This document shows positions 55,386-64,000 of a stretch of DNA of 64,000 nucleotides, in pieces. Both the position numbers and the translations under genes were made by a program. Location of the stretch: NCBI GenBank assembly GCA_032768795.1, contig CP136491.1:1302001-1366000 (forward strand), read 5' to 3'. Origin of the DNA: Tremella fuciformis. Taxonomy: Eukaryota; Basidiomycota; Tremellomycetes; Tremellales; Tremellaceae. The notes beneath the pieces were generated by a model. That model was not told where the DNA came from. It saw only the letters and a list, made by a program, of their open reading frames with translations, and did no database searches. How positions within the stretch are numbered: the first letter of the stretch is position 1; every line of letters begins with the position of its first letter.

Positions 55386-58300
55386 ATGTCACGACACCGC
55401 TTCGTACGAAATCTAGACCTCGATGGTGAGTCTACAGCTAGTCGCGTTTGACGCTGACCCGCAGCCGAGCTGGAAGATGAGGAGGAAGAGGGCATGACCG
55501 CCGAGCAGAAAGGTAGGCGCCGGACCGTCTTCGCCACGGATGAAGGCTAACCATCCCTTCAGCTCAAATGATCACTTCACTGCCGATAGCTCGCGCCCTG
55601 CTGAAGGATATCAAACCGCCAGTCCCGGACGACGCCATCGCAGACTCGCTCTGGCACTACTGGTTCGACGTGGACAAGGCTGTCCAGTGGTTGCGAAAGG
55701 ACTGGGAAAAGAAGGGTTGGTCTCTCTCAATTTCCCCTCCACCTCTGGCACACCATGGCTTTCGTCTCCGCGGACTGGCTGAGCCTGTGTAACAGGCCAG
55801 CCCATACCTTCGAATCTGTCGCCAACTCCGACCGACAGCCCTCGACGGCTCGTAAACCAAATGAAAGGCATGACTTTGAACAATAATGTTCCTCCGGCCG
55901 GCGAAGCGAGCACCGCCAAGCCCATGTCGAAGCTGGCACTCCTCGCGCAGAAACGTAGAGAAGCCGCACTGGCGAAGGATGCTCCGAGTCCACGGCCGAG
56001 CGTATCTACCAATACCGAACCTCCCTCGTCATCGCCAACTAGACCTCTCTCCAAGCTCGCCCAGAAGATGGCAGCAGCTCGAGCCGCGAGGTCACAAGCG
56101 AGTGGCCCATCGACAGTACGGGGCGAGTCGTCAGCGACAAACACAGAAGTGGACATGACTGCGGCGGATGATACACCGGATGAACTCGGACTCTTCAGCC
56201 CGCCTCCACAACAATCAGCACCCAGCCGATCGCCGTTCTTCAGTCTCCTCACAACCTCGTCGCGCAATGCAAAAGCTCAACCAGATGTAATCGATAACAT
56301 GCATCTTCCCGCCGTCGACGATATGGACGACCTTGTCAAACGCATCTCCGCCATTTTCTCGACGGCAGAAAGTCCGGACGACGTAGTATTACGCGTACGG
56401 CAAGGGCGAGCAGGCACGGCTGCTCTGTCAAGCGAGGTCAAGCCTCCGCATCGAGAGCCGCCTGACAAAACGAACCCCATCAATAAGAGACGAAAGCCAT
56501 AGCCCCATGCAACCCTTTTCGCGCACTCCAGTATCCCCGTTCTGACTGAGGCTGATTACTTACAGCTGCGAAAGCGTCTCTCCCTCCTACACCGACCAAA
56601 GCAGCCTCACAGCCGGGGAAGCCCAGAACGCAAGTCACGGAGGTGATCAAGTCGGTCACGCAGCCCGGGACGCCCCGCGGTACCGCCAGATCGTCAAAGG
56701 CGTCGAGTTCAGGCACTCGCACTCCGACCACCCCAGGCCCTAGCGGATTATCAACCGCTCAAAATGATCTTGCTGGACTCCATCTTGGTCGAGAGGCAGA
56801 CGAGGCGGAACTGGAGAGGGAGCGGGAGAAGTTCAGGGAGCGCGCGGCTTTGAGCATGAAGCAAGAGGACCTCATCGCAAAGGTCAAGCAAGAAGAATTG
56901 GACTCGGACAAGAGGAATGTCAGCTTGATAGTCGTTGGTTCGTGCTTCGCAGTAGGCTTAGCGACGACTGATGTTCAGGCCATGTCGATGCCGGGAAGTC
57001 GACTCTAATGGGGAGATTGCTGTATGATCTGGGGGAGTTATCGGAGAAGGAGAAGACAGCAAATGAGCGTGGAAGCAAGAGGGTCGGGAAAAGCAGTTTT
57101 GCATTCGCCTGGGGTCTCGACGCATTGGGAGATGAGCGGGATCGGTGAGTCCTCATGCTCTCACGCAGCTGATTATCAGAGGAGTGACCATCGACATTGC
57201 TACAACTCACTTCACTACGCCGCACAGGAACTTCACACTGCTTGACGCGCCAGGGCATCGCGACTTCATCCCGGCCATGATATCTGGCGCTGCTCAGGCA
57301 GACGTTGCGCTCATGGTCGTGGACGGATCGCCAGGTGAATTTGAAGCGGGCTTTGAGAGAGGAGGCCAGACCCGAGAGCACGCCTGGCTAGTGCGAAGTC
57401 TAGGAGTGAGGGAGATCGTCGTTGGCATCAACAAGATGGACCTGGTGGGTGCTGAAGTTGCCTATTACACTCGCTGATGTCAGGTCGGCTGGTCACAAGA
57501 TCGATACGACGAGATTGTCGAGGCACTCAAGCCGTTCCTTGTGTCTGCCGGCTTCAGCGCTTCCAAGACTACCTTCATTCCGATTGCCGCCATGGAGGGA
57601 ACCAACGTTTTGGATAGCAGCGATGAGACACTCAAATCTTGGTACTCAGGTCCTACTCTGATACAAACCTTGGGTGGGTGCGATAGATCGATCCTTGCTG
57701 ACTGTCAGACAGGGTAGAGGTACCCGAAAGACCTTACGCTAGCCCTTTGCGCATACCTGTTTCGAATGTCTTCAAAGGGCAAACTGCGGTCGCGTCGGGC
57801 GTTGCAGTGTCTGGCAGACTCTGTTCGGGTCTTGTTCAAGTCGGCGATCGAGTGCGAGCGGTACCAGGGGACGAGGTAGGAAGTGTTAGGAGTGAGTTCA
57901 ACGGGTCTAACCAGGTCTGACCGGGCGGAACTAACGGTTCAGCGATCGAGGTGGATGAAGACTCTGCTCCTTACGCCGTGGCCGGGCAGAATGTGACCCT
58001 CTACCTGGCCGGGATCGATCCCATTCATCTGGCAATTGGGACTGTGCTTTGCCCGACATCGCTACCCGTACCATTGGTCTCCAGATTCACAGCCCAGATA
58101 CTGGTCTTTGACCTGCAAAGCCCAATCATTGCGGGGACCGCGGTGAGCTTTCCGGAAGGTTCAAAAGAGGCAGCTCATTTTCAGGTCGAGCTGTTTCATC
58201 ATTCTATCAACCTGCCGGCGACTATCTCGAAACTCATTTCCCTGTCCGAAAAGGGCGTTATCACGAAGCGATCACCCAGGTGCGTCCAACCATTTCCATA

Positions 58301-58499
58301 GGACGCGGCTGATTGCAGGGTGCTGCAAAAGGGCGCTCATGCCACGGTTGAGCTCACGCTTCGCCCAACGTCCGGAAGCACCAGGGTCCCGACGCTGCCG
58401 CTAGAGACTGCGGTAGATAACAAGGAGATGGGGAGGGTGTTGATCCGTCGCGGAGGGGAGACTATTGCAGCTGGTGTTGTGCTCGAGCTCTTGTCATGA
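55386..58499 (+). CDS. HBS1: Hbs1 translational GTPase (ribosome rescue)
   Basis: eRF3-like GTPase that acts with Dom34 on stalled ribosomes in no-go and nonstop decay. Exons: 55386-55425, 55465-55512, 55563-55715, 55796 to about 56.4-56.5 kb, 56566-56937, 56979-57144, 57180-57444, 57484-57673, 57709-57891, 57943-58279 and 58319-58499. The N-terminal HBS1 domain has [13 protein letters not shown] and [17 protein letters not shown], followed by a disordered linker. GTPase motifs are GHVDAGKST, a switch region [17 protein letters not shown] and NKMD. Then come beta-barrel domains 2 and 3, ending [15 protein letters not shown]. The fourth exon runs into TAG at 56500-56502, and the acceptor at 56565 needs a phase-1 donor; no GT donor fits nearby, though A/GCGAGG at 56432 would. 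The linker structure is therefore unresolved. Confidence 0.88.
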
Positions 58500-58652
58500 T
58501 CTGTATGCATATCGTCGGTATGAGCGCCCAAGTGGACAGCCTCCACCGTAGGTCTGGGAAATTTGGTTCCGTCGAAAAGTTGGCCATTCGAGCTCGACTT
58601 CGAGTATCACACTGTCAATCATCTCTGCGTTGCACCTGCACAATCGCCCGCC

Positions 58653-59865
58653 ATGCCCATGCGTAATGTCCTCGCGCGGGACGTCTTCAACACGAAGCGT
58701 GCCCTTCCGCGCATGGTCAGCTTCCCACTCACTACGTGACCAAAGCTGAGGCACACAGAGCTGGGCGCCCGAAAACCTGTACAACCTCTGGCAGCGCACC
58801 GCGAGCGACTCGCCCCTCGCGCGCGACACCGACTTCTCCCGCGGCCGCGCCACCCTCTTCCAGCAGCGCTGGAAGTCGAAGCGCCTCGTCAGGGGGTATC
58901 ACGGGGACCACATCGGCACCACCGCCTTTGAGCGGTGGTACCTCCCCCCTGCGCTCCCTTCCATCCACGCCTCCGACCGTCCCTCCTCCTCCTCCTCCGC
59001 GTCCGGCTCCGGCTCGTCTGCCTCTGCGGGACTCAGCAAATGGGTCGAGGGCCGCGAGCGCGCGGGGGGCCGGACGCGGGACGACAAGGCCGCGCGACGC
59101 AAGGCGGACGAGGCGCGCGCGCCGGTGGGCAGCATGATGTTTGCCGAGGTGGAGCGGCGCCTGGACACGCTCATCTTCCGCGCGTGCTTTGCGCAGAGCG
59201 TGTGGCAGGCCCGCAGCTATGTCGTGCATGGCAAGGTCAAGCTGAACGGTGTGACCGTGAGTGCCTTGGTGTAAGGGAGGGGAGCGGGGCTCGGGGCTCA
59301 TGGGCAGGTGCGCAATCCGAATGTGCTGCTTGAACCGGGGGATATCTTCACCGTGGACCCAAGGGCGATTCCGATGCTGCAGCCGCAAGCGACATCATCA
59401 TCATCATCGTCGTCATCATCAGCAGACGCAGCCGTAGAAGCTGCCACTGGCGAAGATCAGATATCTGAAACTGCGGCCGAGAGCAGCGGGACATCGAGCA
59501 CAGAGGCAGCTGGGGAAGAGGCTACACCCCAGGCGGAGCTCAGTCCTGACGTCGAGGCCTCGCAGCCCTCGACATCACCGAGTCGACCGTCAAAGGCGGT
59601 GGCCGACTCGCATTTCACTCTTCCCCCTTACGCCTCGCCACACCTCTTCGTCCCGGCCTACCTCCTCCCATCATACCTGACTTGCTCGGCAGTCTACGTC
59701 CGCCATCCGACAGCCCGCCCAGGCTACTCTGAGATCCCGACGCCTTTCGACGCCGGAGGTGAGCTGATGAGTCTGGGCTGGGAGTGGTTTGTGAAAAAGG
59801 CACCGCGGATGCGGGGCAGGGTCAACCGGTGGATGAATCCCCAAAGAACAAAGGACAGGAAGTAG
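58653..59865 (+). CDS. NAM9: Mitochondrial ribosomal protein uS4m (Nam9)
   Basis: A 372-residue mitoribosomal small-subunit protein from exons 58653-58715, 58759-59256 and 59308-59865. N-terminal signs are [23 protein letters not shown] and [18 protein letters not shown]. The S4 RNA-binding domain follows: [34 protein letters not shown], then [16 protein letters not shown]. Two disordered inserts break the domain order: a Ser/Gly run before the S4 domain and, after it, an acidic stretch opened by nine serines encoded by a TCA/TCG microsatellite near 59,395. The C-terminal segment ending [11 protein letters not shown] is conserved in fungal Nam9. Confidence 0.9.
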
Positions 59866-59908
59866 CAGGCATATGTGGGAGAGTGGTCATGATGCATGAT
59901 GATGGTAG

Positions 59909-60566
59909 CTATGCTTTTGCGTCGGTCGGTAATGGCGGCAGTTCCGGTGCCAGCCCCTCCTTGACCAGCAGCTTCTCTAGCTCTCCGCTCTGATGCACTG
60001 GTCGTCAGCCATCAAGACAGGGCCGAGGGTCCAACCGGGCTCACTTGACAAGACAATGTCGCACCCGCCGACAAACTCCCCCTTGACGTATACCTGCGGG
60101 ATCGTCGGCCAATCGCTGCTGTCAGACCCGCCCGGCCCCAATCACATCTTGCGTGCGTGCCGCGGCTCACCTGTACTCTTTGATACCTGATCGCAGCTCC
60201 TGGTCCTCCAAGCAGTTGAACGACTTGATCTTCTCGCGCGGCACGCCCTGCACATCGAGGATCTGACACACGGCGCGCGAGAAGCCGCATTGCGGCTGCT
60301 CCGGGGTGCCCTTCATGAACACGACCAGAGGATTGCTTTGGACAGCCTGCTGCTTCAGTATACTGTCGCTCTATCGGCGAGATGCTGAGCGTACATCGTC
60401 AATGAGCTTCTTTGCTTCGGCGGAGAGATTCCGTCGTTGAGCGACGAGAAGGGTGGATCGGCTCAGCTGTGCCGGGGGCAGGGAGCGCTACCCGTCAGCA
60501 AGGGAAGGAGGGGGTGACCCAGACGTCACTGACAAGAGTCCGCAGACCAGCTCTGGCAAATGCCAT
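59909..60566 (-). CDS. GRX5: Mitochondrial monothiol glutaredoxin Grx5
   Basis: A 154-residue iron-sulfur cluster transfer protein from exons 60566-60534, 60487-60395, 60346-60171, 60118-60045 and 59997-59909. The N-terminus is Arg/Leu-rich ([11 protein letters not shown]...[10 protein letters not shown]), as in a mitochondrial presequence. The glutaredoxin domain has [19 protein letters not shown] with the monothiol CGFS site, the [17 protein letters not shown] segment and [10 protein letters not shown]. Introns are all short. It is transcribed away from the Acr2-like gene across a 207-bp gap. Confidence 0.94.
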
Positions 60567-60773
60567 TTTGAGATCGGGTTGCTGATGAGTAATGAGCAAA
60601 GATGACTGGTCGTCTCCAGAAAACGGCTGCGTTTGCCGCCGGACTCGGATCTCTGTTAGGCGTGCGCAGAAAGAAGCTGAGGACTTAGGGTGCCTATCTC
60701 TTCCGTCGATCAGTGGACGTGGGACTCTTGCTCCGTTCTGCTTTTCGACACGAAAAGAGAAAGATCGGGGGCC
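60567..60773. promoter_or_regulatory. Bidirectional promoter GRX5 / Acr2-like
   Basis: 207 bp between two divergent start codons, one for a redox/iron-sulfur protein and one for a rhodanese-fold enzyme. No site was assigned. Confidence 0.5.
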
Positions 60774-61509
60774 ATGTCTTTCTCCCTGTCTTACAGGTTC
60801 ATCTCGGCGCAGGTGAGATGTCATGACTCATCGGCCCTTCCAGCTGTACTGATACTCGAGGACCTTGCCGCCATGATCAAGGCCAAGCCAGCCGCCGCCC
60901 TGAGGGACTATGCCGTCGTGGACGTCAGAGGCGACGACTTTGCGGTGAATCTGCAGCGGAGTACTGACATATCTATGACCGAGTCTGACATCTGCCAGGG
61001 CGGCAACATTGTCGCGGCGCTCAACTACCCCAGCGAGACCTTTCACGATAACGTCCGAGGACTGGTAGAGAGATTACAAGCGGGTATGTGCAGTTCGAGC
61101 ACGTCGCCGTATCCCAGGCTGATGCTGTAGTTCCCACCGTCGTCTTCCGTAGGTCAGAACCATAGTCGGAGACGTCGCTGATGTGGAGACTGTGCCCTGT
61201 CGCAACAACGGTTCGTGCAACTGACCACCCGGATCGGATGAGACTGACACTTCAGAGGACCCAAAGCAGCCAGAGTGAGTTGACGCAGGACGTTCTGAGC
61301 TAATGACTGACGAGCAAGATATACGCAGAGAGCCGGCGGGCACTGGTCCCGCATGCGCCAGACCAGGAGATTTACGTTTTGAGGGATGGATTCTCGGGCT
61401 TCCAGTCTCTATATCGGGTAAGCTGGCTTGGGCTCCTGTCAGAGACGACATTGACGTCTAGCATGATCCCGAACTGGTCGAAAAATTCAACAAGTATTAC
61501 CACGACTAG
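60774..61509 (+). CDS. Rhodanese-fold phosphatase/arsenate reductase (Acr2/Ibp1-like)
   Basis: A 137-residue protein from eight exons: 60774-60812, 60861-60944, 60999-61083, 61131-61148, 61189-61210, 61256-61274, 61319-61417 and 61462-61509. The rhodanese/Cdc25 fold shows as ISAQDLAAMI, AVVDVRGDDFAGGNIVAALNYPS, and the active-site loop HCALSQQRGPKAA (HCX5R) near residue 76, which is assembled from three tiny exons of 18, 22 and 19 nt. The family includes Acr2 arsenate reductases, Ych1 and fission-yeast Ibp1, so the enzyme may be an arsenate reductase or a phosphatase; sequence alone does not decide. Confidence 0.87.
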
Positions 61510-62125
61510 ATGGCCTGCATATAGACGGTGTCTGCATTGTTGTACTGGTACTCTCTGGGTGTTGACTGAACATCACGTGGTCAGTCGGCGGGTGCCGTAA
61601 ATTGCCTGATTCGGATAGTGGCGAATTGGGACCTGTGCGCTTGGGACCTCTACCTAACCTTGGTTGGCTCTGGCGGTTATGGGAAAAAAGACCAAAGCTA
61701 TCAGCTATCGACACGTAGTCTCTCGCTCTCTCTTTCTGTCTTTCTCTCTCCTATATCATCGTCCTCCCCATCTAGAGGCCCTCCTTTTCGTCGCCGCCAT
61801 CCCCTGTCCCCGAGACACACGCGCCCGCCCCCGCGCCCCGCCCCTTTGACGCTGCGTTTTACTTCTCCCGTCTCGTTCCGTGTTCGGCTCCCATAGACAC
61901 CTTCTCACTGGCTTTTGGAAAGTGCTGTGCATGCCAGTCGCCTCGAACACCGACATTGACCCTCGCAAAGACACTCGCTCGGACAACACTACCTCATCTT
62001 CGTCGTCTTCGTCGTCCTATTGTCCCACGCCGCCCTCGCCGGTCCTCCTCCCGGAACCGTGCCCGCAGCACATCCCCCTTCTCCGTCAACGTCGCCCACC
62101 CGCATCCTCCTCACCAGCCGTCACA
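61510..62125. other. Upstream region and CT-rich leader of GDA1
   Basis: 616 bp. The half nearest the start codon is strongly pyrimidine-rich (TCTCTC and CCTCC runs), as in a fungal leader. An open frame extends upstream of the chosen ATG but looks like leader sequence. No other feature was seen. Confidence 0.5.
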
Positions 62126-64000
62126 ATGTTCTCCTCGCGCAAATACTCTCCTCTCCCGACCAGCGCCAATGGCCAGCCCAGGAAGCGCGCCGGCGGTGGC
62201 ATGGCCGCGTGGAAGAGGTACCTCATCATCGGCGGCGTGTCTTTGGTCGTGCTCGGCCTTGGCTGGCATCGCTTTGCCGGTCGGCCGAGCTACTCGTACG
62301 GAGAGGAGCTCGAGTGGACCGAGGACAGTGAGTCTACAGCTTGTGATCGCCGTGAGCCCCGGCTGATTTGCACAGACACGTATACCCCGGATCTCGATGG
62401 GATCCCTCAAACCATGGACGACATCGACTACGGTTCGCCACCTTTCCTCCCAGAGGAGTCTGAGACCTCGGAGGAGGGCGAGGATGAGTCCATGCACATC
62501 CTGCCCATCGACTCGGGTAGTCACCGCCCCATATCCGACGAGGATGAGGAGACTCTGAGCAACCCCCACGACCCCCTTTCCAGCGAGGCTCAGGATGCCG
62601 CCGAAGCCGACGAAGATTTCACCGAGATCAGCGACGAGGCGCCTGTGTCGGCAATGTCGTTCGAGACTGACCCCGACCCGGCCTCCACGGTATACTGCAC
62701 CGAGCCCTACACGGACGAGAAACCTCTCGTTCAGTACGCCCTCACCATAGACGCTGGGTCGACCGGTTCCCGTATCCATGTGTACAAGTTCCACAACTGC
62801 GGACCCTCGCCCGCCCTCGAGTACGAGACTTTCAAGATGATCAACCCTGGTCTCTCTGCGTACGCCCGTGACCCGACAGCCGCCGCGGCCTCTCTGGACC
62901 CGTTGCTCGAGGAGGCGAAGCGAGTCGTCCCGGAGGAGCTGCACAAGTGCTCGCCAGTCGAAGTCAAGGCCACCGCCGGTCTCCGTCTTCTGGGCACGCA
63001 GGAGAGCGAAGCTATCCTTGACGAAGTGCGCAACCGCCTGGAGACCAACTATGACTTCGTCGTCGGCAATGACAAGGCAGTCGAGATCATGGACGGGAAG
63101 GATGAGGGTGTTTACGCTTGGATCACGGCCAATTACCTTCTCAACAAGATTGGCGAGGACGCCGAGTCGACCGACACGCTGGCCGTGATGGATCTCGGTG
63201 GCGCCTCGACACAGATCGTCTTCGAGCCCAAATTCCCGGCCGATTCTGAGCAGTCCCTGGTCGAGGGCGAACACAAGTATTCCCTCAACTTTGGCGGCAA
63301 AGAGTTCACGCTTTACCAGCACTCTTATCTCGGTTACGGTTTGATGAGGGCCCGTCGCAGCGTGCACAACCTGGTCGCTTTCACCTGGAGCTTTGGCCGC
63401 GGCGAAGTCGAGTGGGACACGCTCAGCGAGGACGTCCAGGTGCCAAACCCTTGTCTGTCTTTGGGCACGAGCCGACGGGTGGAGCTCGACCCTCCAGGAA
63501 GGACTGCCGTCAACGTCACCATGCACGGTGCCACGGGCGGCTTTGAAGCGTGCAACCGGGTCGTCGAACTTGTCATGGCCAAGGACGCGTTAGTGGAATC
63601 TTGCTTGAAAGACATCGCTGACTCTCAGTATCTGCGAGGTGAAGCCTTGCTCGTTCAACGGTGTCTACCAACCATCTCTACTTGACACGTTCCCGCGAGG
63701 ACAATTGCTCGCTCTGTCCTACTTCACCGACCGCATCAAGCCACTCTTGTCGTCCACGTCGAGCGAGCTTACCATCTCCGACCTCGCATCGATGGCCAAG
63801 GACGTCTGCGCCGGCCCGACCGCCTGGGAGGAGAGGTGGGGCAACAACGCCGGCGCCATGGCCGAGCTCGAGGACCGCCCCGAGTACTGCCTCGACCTGA
63901 CCTTTATGAACGCTCTGCTGGGTCTCGGCTACGAGCTCGGACCAGAGCGGGAGATGATTGTGGAGAAGCAGCTGAGAGGAGTCGAGCTCGGTTGGGCTCT
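62126..64000 (+). CDS. GDA1: Golgi guanosine/nucleoside diphosphatase (GDA1/CD39), 3' end outside window
   Basis: A type II membrane apyrase that hydrolyses GDP/UDP in the Golgi lumen and so supports nucleotide-sugar import. Exons are 62126-62327, 62376-63592 and 63639 to beyond the edge. A short cytosolic tail with basic residues (MAAWKRY) precedes one membrane anchor, LIIGGVSLVVLGLGW. An acidic stem of about 150 residues follows. Apyrase conserved regions are DAGSTGSRIHVYKF (about residue 193), KATAGLRLL, DEGVYAWITANYL and DLGGASTQIVFEP. The first intron is 48 nt and has no stop, so its retention would add 16 residues in frame; splicing is preferred for its GTGAGT donor and CACAG acceptor. 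The last visible segment, CSFNGVYQPSL to LGLGYEL, fits the family's C-terminal part. Confidence 0.9.

Noticed and set aside
58732..59388. A 218-codon open frame opposite the uS4m gene
   Set aside because: Low-complexity Arg/Gly/Ala product explained by the GC-rich codons of NAM9.
62111..63526. A 471-codon open frame opposite GDA1
   Set aside because: It is the mirror of a strongly biased, GC-rich coding exon; no family resemblance, and GDA1 on the other strand is unambiguous.
1..64000. CRISPR arrays, bacterial operons or Shine-Dalgarno sites
   Set aside because: Spliced genes, nuclear-encoded mitochondrial proteins and eukaryotic retroelements show this is nuclear fungal DNA; no regularly spaced repeats were seen.

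Overview
This window is nuclear DNA from a filamentous-type or yeast basidiomycete, most likely a tremellomycete (Cryptococcus/Kwoniella/Trichosporonales type). That placement is inferred from gene content and architecture: genes packed tightly on both strands, many very short introns (about 40-50 nt) per gene, moderately high GC, a Hob3-type BAR protein, a Mrn1-like four-RRM protein and a chromodomain Ty3/gypsy element. No rRNA or other phylogenetic marker allows a finer call. Exon structures were built by hand from splice signals and protein-family similarity; for every complete gene except HBS1 the exon lengths sum to an open frame.

Layout. 1-14 kb: ARP4 (cut by the left edge), a WRN-type 3'-5' exonuclease, the U3 processome subunit UTP6, a mitochondrial FUN14 protein, glucosidase II alpha and an m-AAA mitochondrial protease. 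14-25 kb: an unrecognised membrane protein, the microtubule plus-end protein EB1/Bim1, RPL26, methionine sulfoxide reductase B, an AIF/FSP1-like flavoprotein, and a monocarboxylate-type MFS transporter next to a transcription factor with two Zn2Cys6 clusters. 25-45 kb: a PPxY-containing arrestin-like protein, an eIF4A-like DEAD-box protein that has lost its catalytic motifs, an intron-containing tRNA-Ser(CGA), the glycerophosphocholine acyltransferase GPC1, a four-RRM Mrn1-like protein, ribosomal protein eS1, a Pumilio protein, about 3.3 kb with no supportable gene, and the BAR protein HOB3.

45.9-55.2 kb is a nested transposon. A Tc1/mariner element with 30-bp inverted repeats and a TA duplication sits between HOB3 and HBS1, where the two genes would otherwise share about 0.23 kb of divergent promoter. 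Its transposase is split by an 8,026-bp Ty3/gypsy chromovirus with two 435-bp LTRs that look identical and a 5-bp target duplication. The chromovirus has gag and pol in -1 register with a CCCAAAA heptamer in the overlap, a Tf1/sushi-type self-priming site, and a spliced three-exon gene on the strand opposite gag-pol. That antisense gene is the most unusual item in the window.

55.4-64 kb: HBS1 (ribosome rescue GTPase), mitochondrial uS4 (NAM9), a divergent pair of mitochondrial-type glutaredoxin GRX5 and an Acr2/Cdc25-like rhodanese, and the start of the Golgi nucleoside diphosphatase GDA1, cut by the right edge.

A recurring oddity is the use of GC-AG introns: four separate genes (glucosidase II alpha, EB1, GPC1, HOB3) only read through if a 41-43 nt intron with a GC donor is removed.
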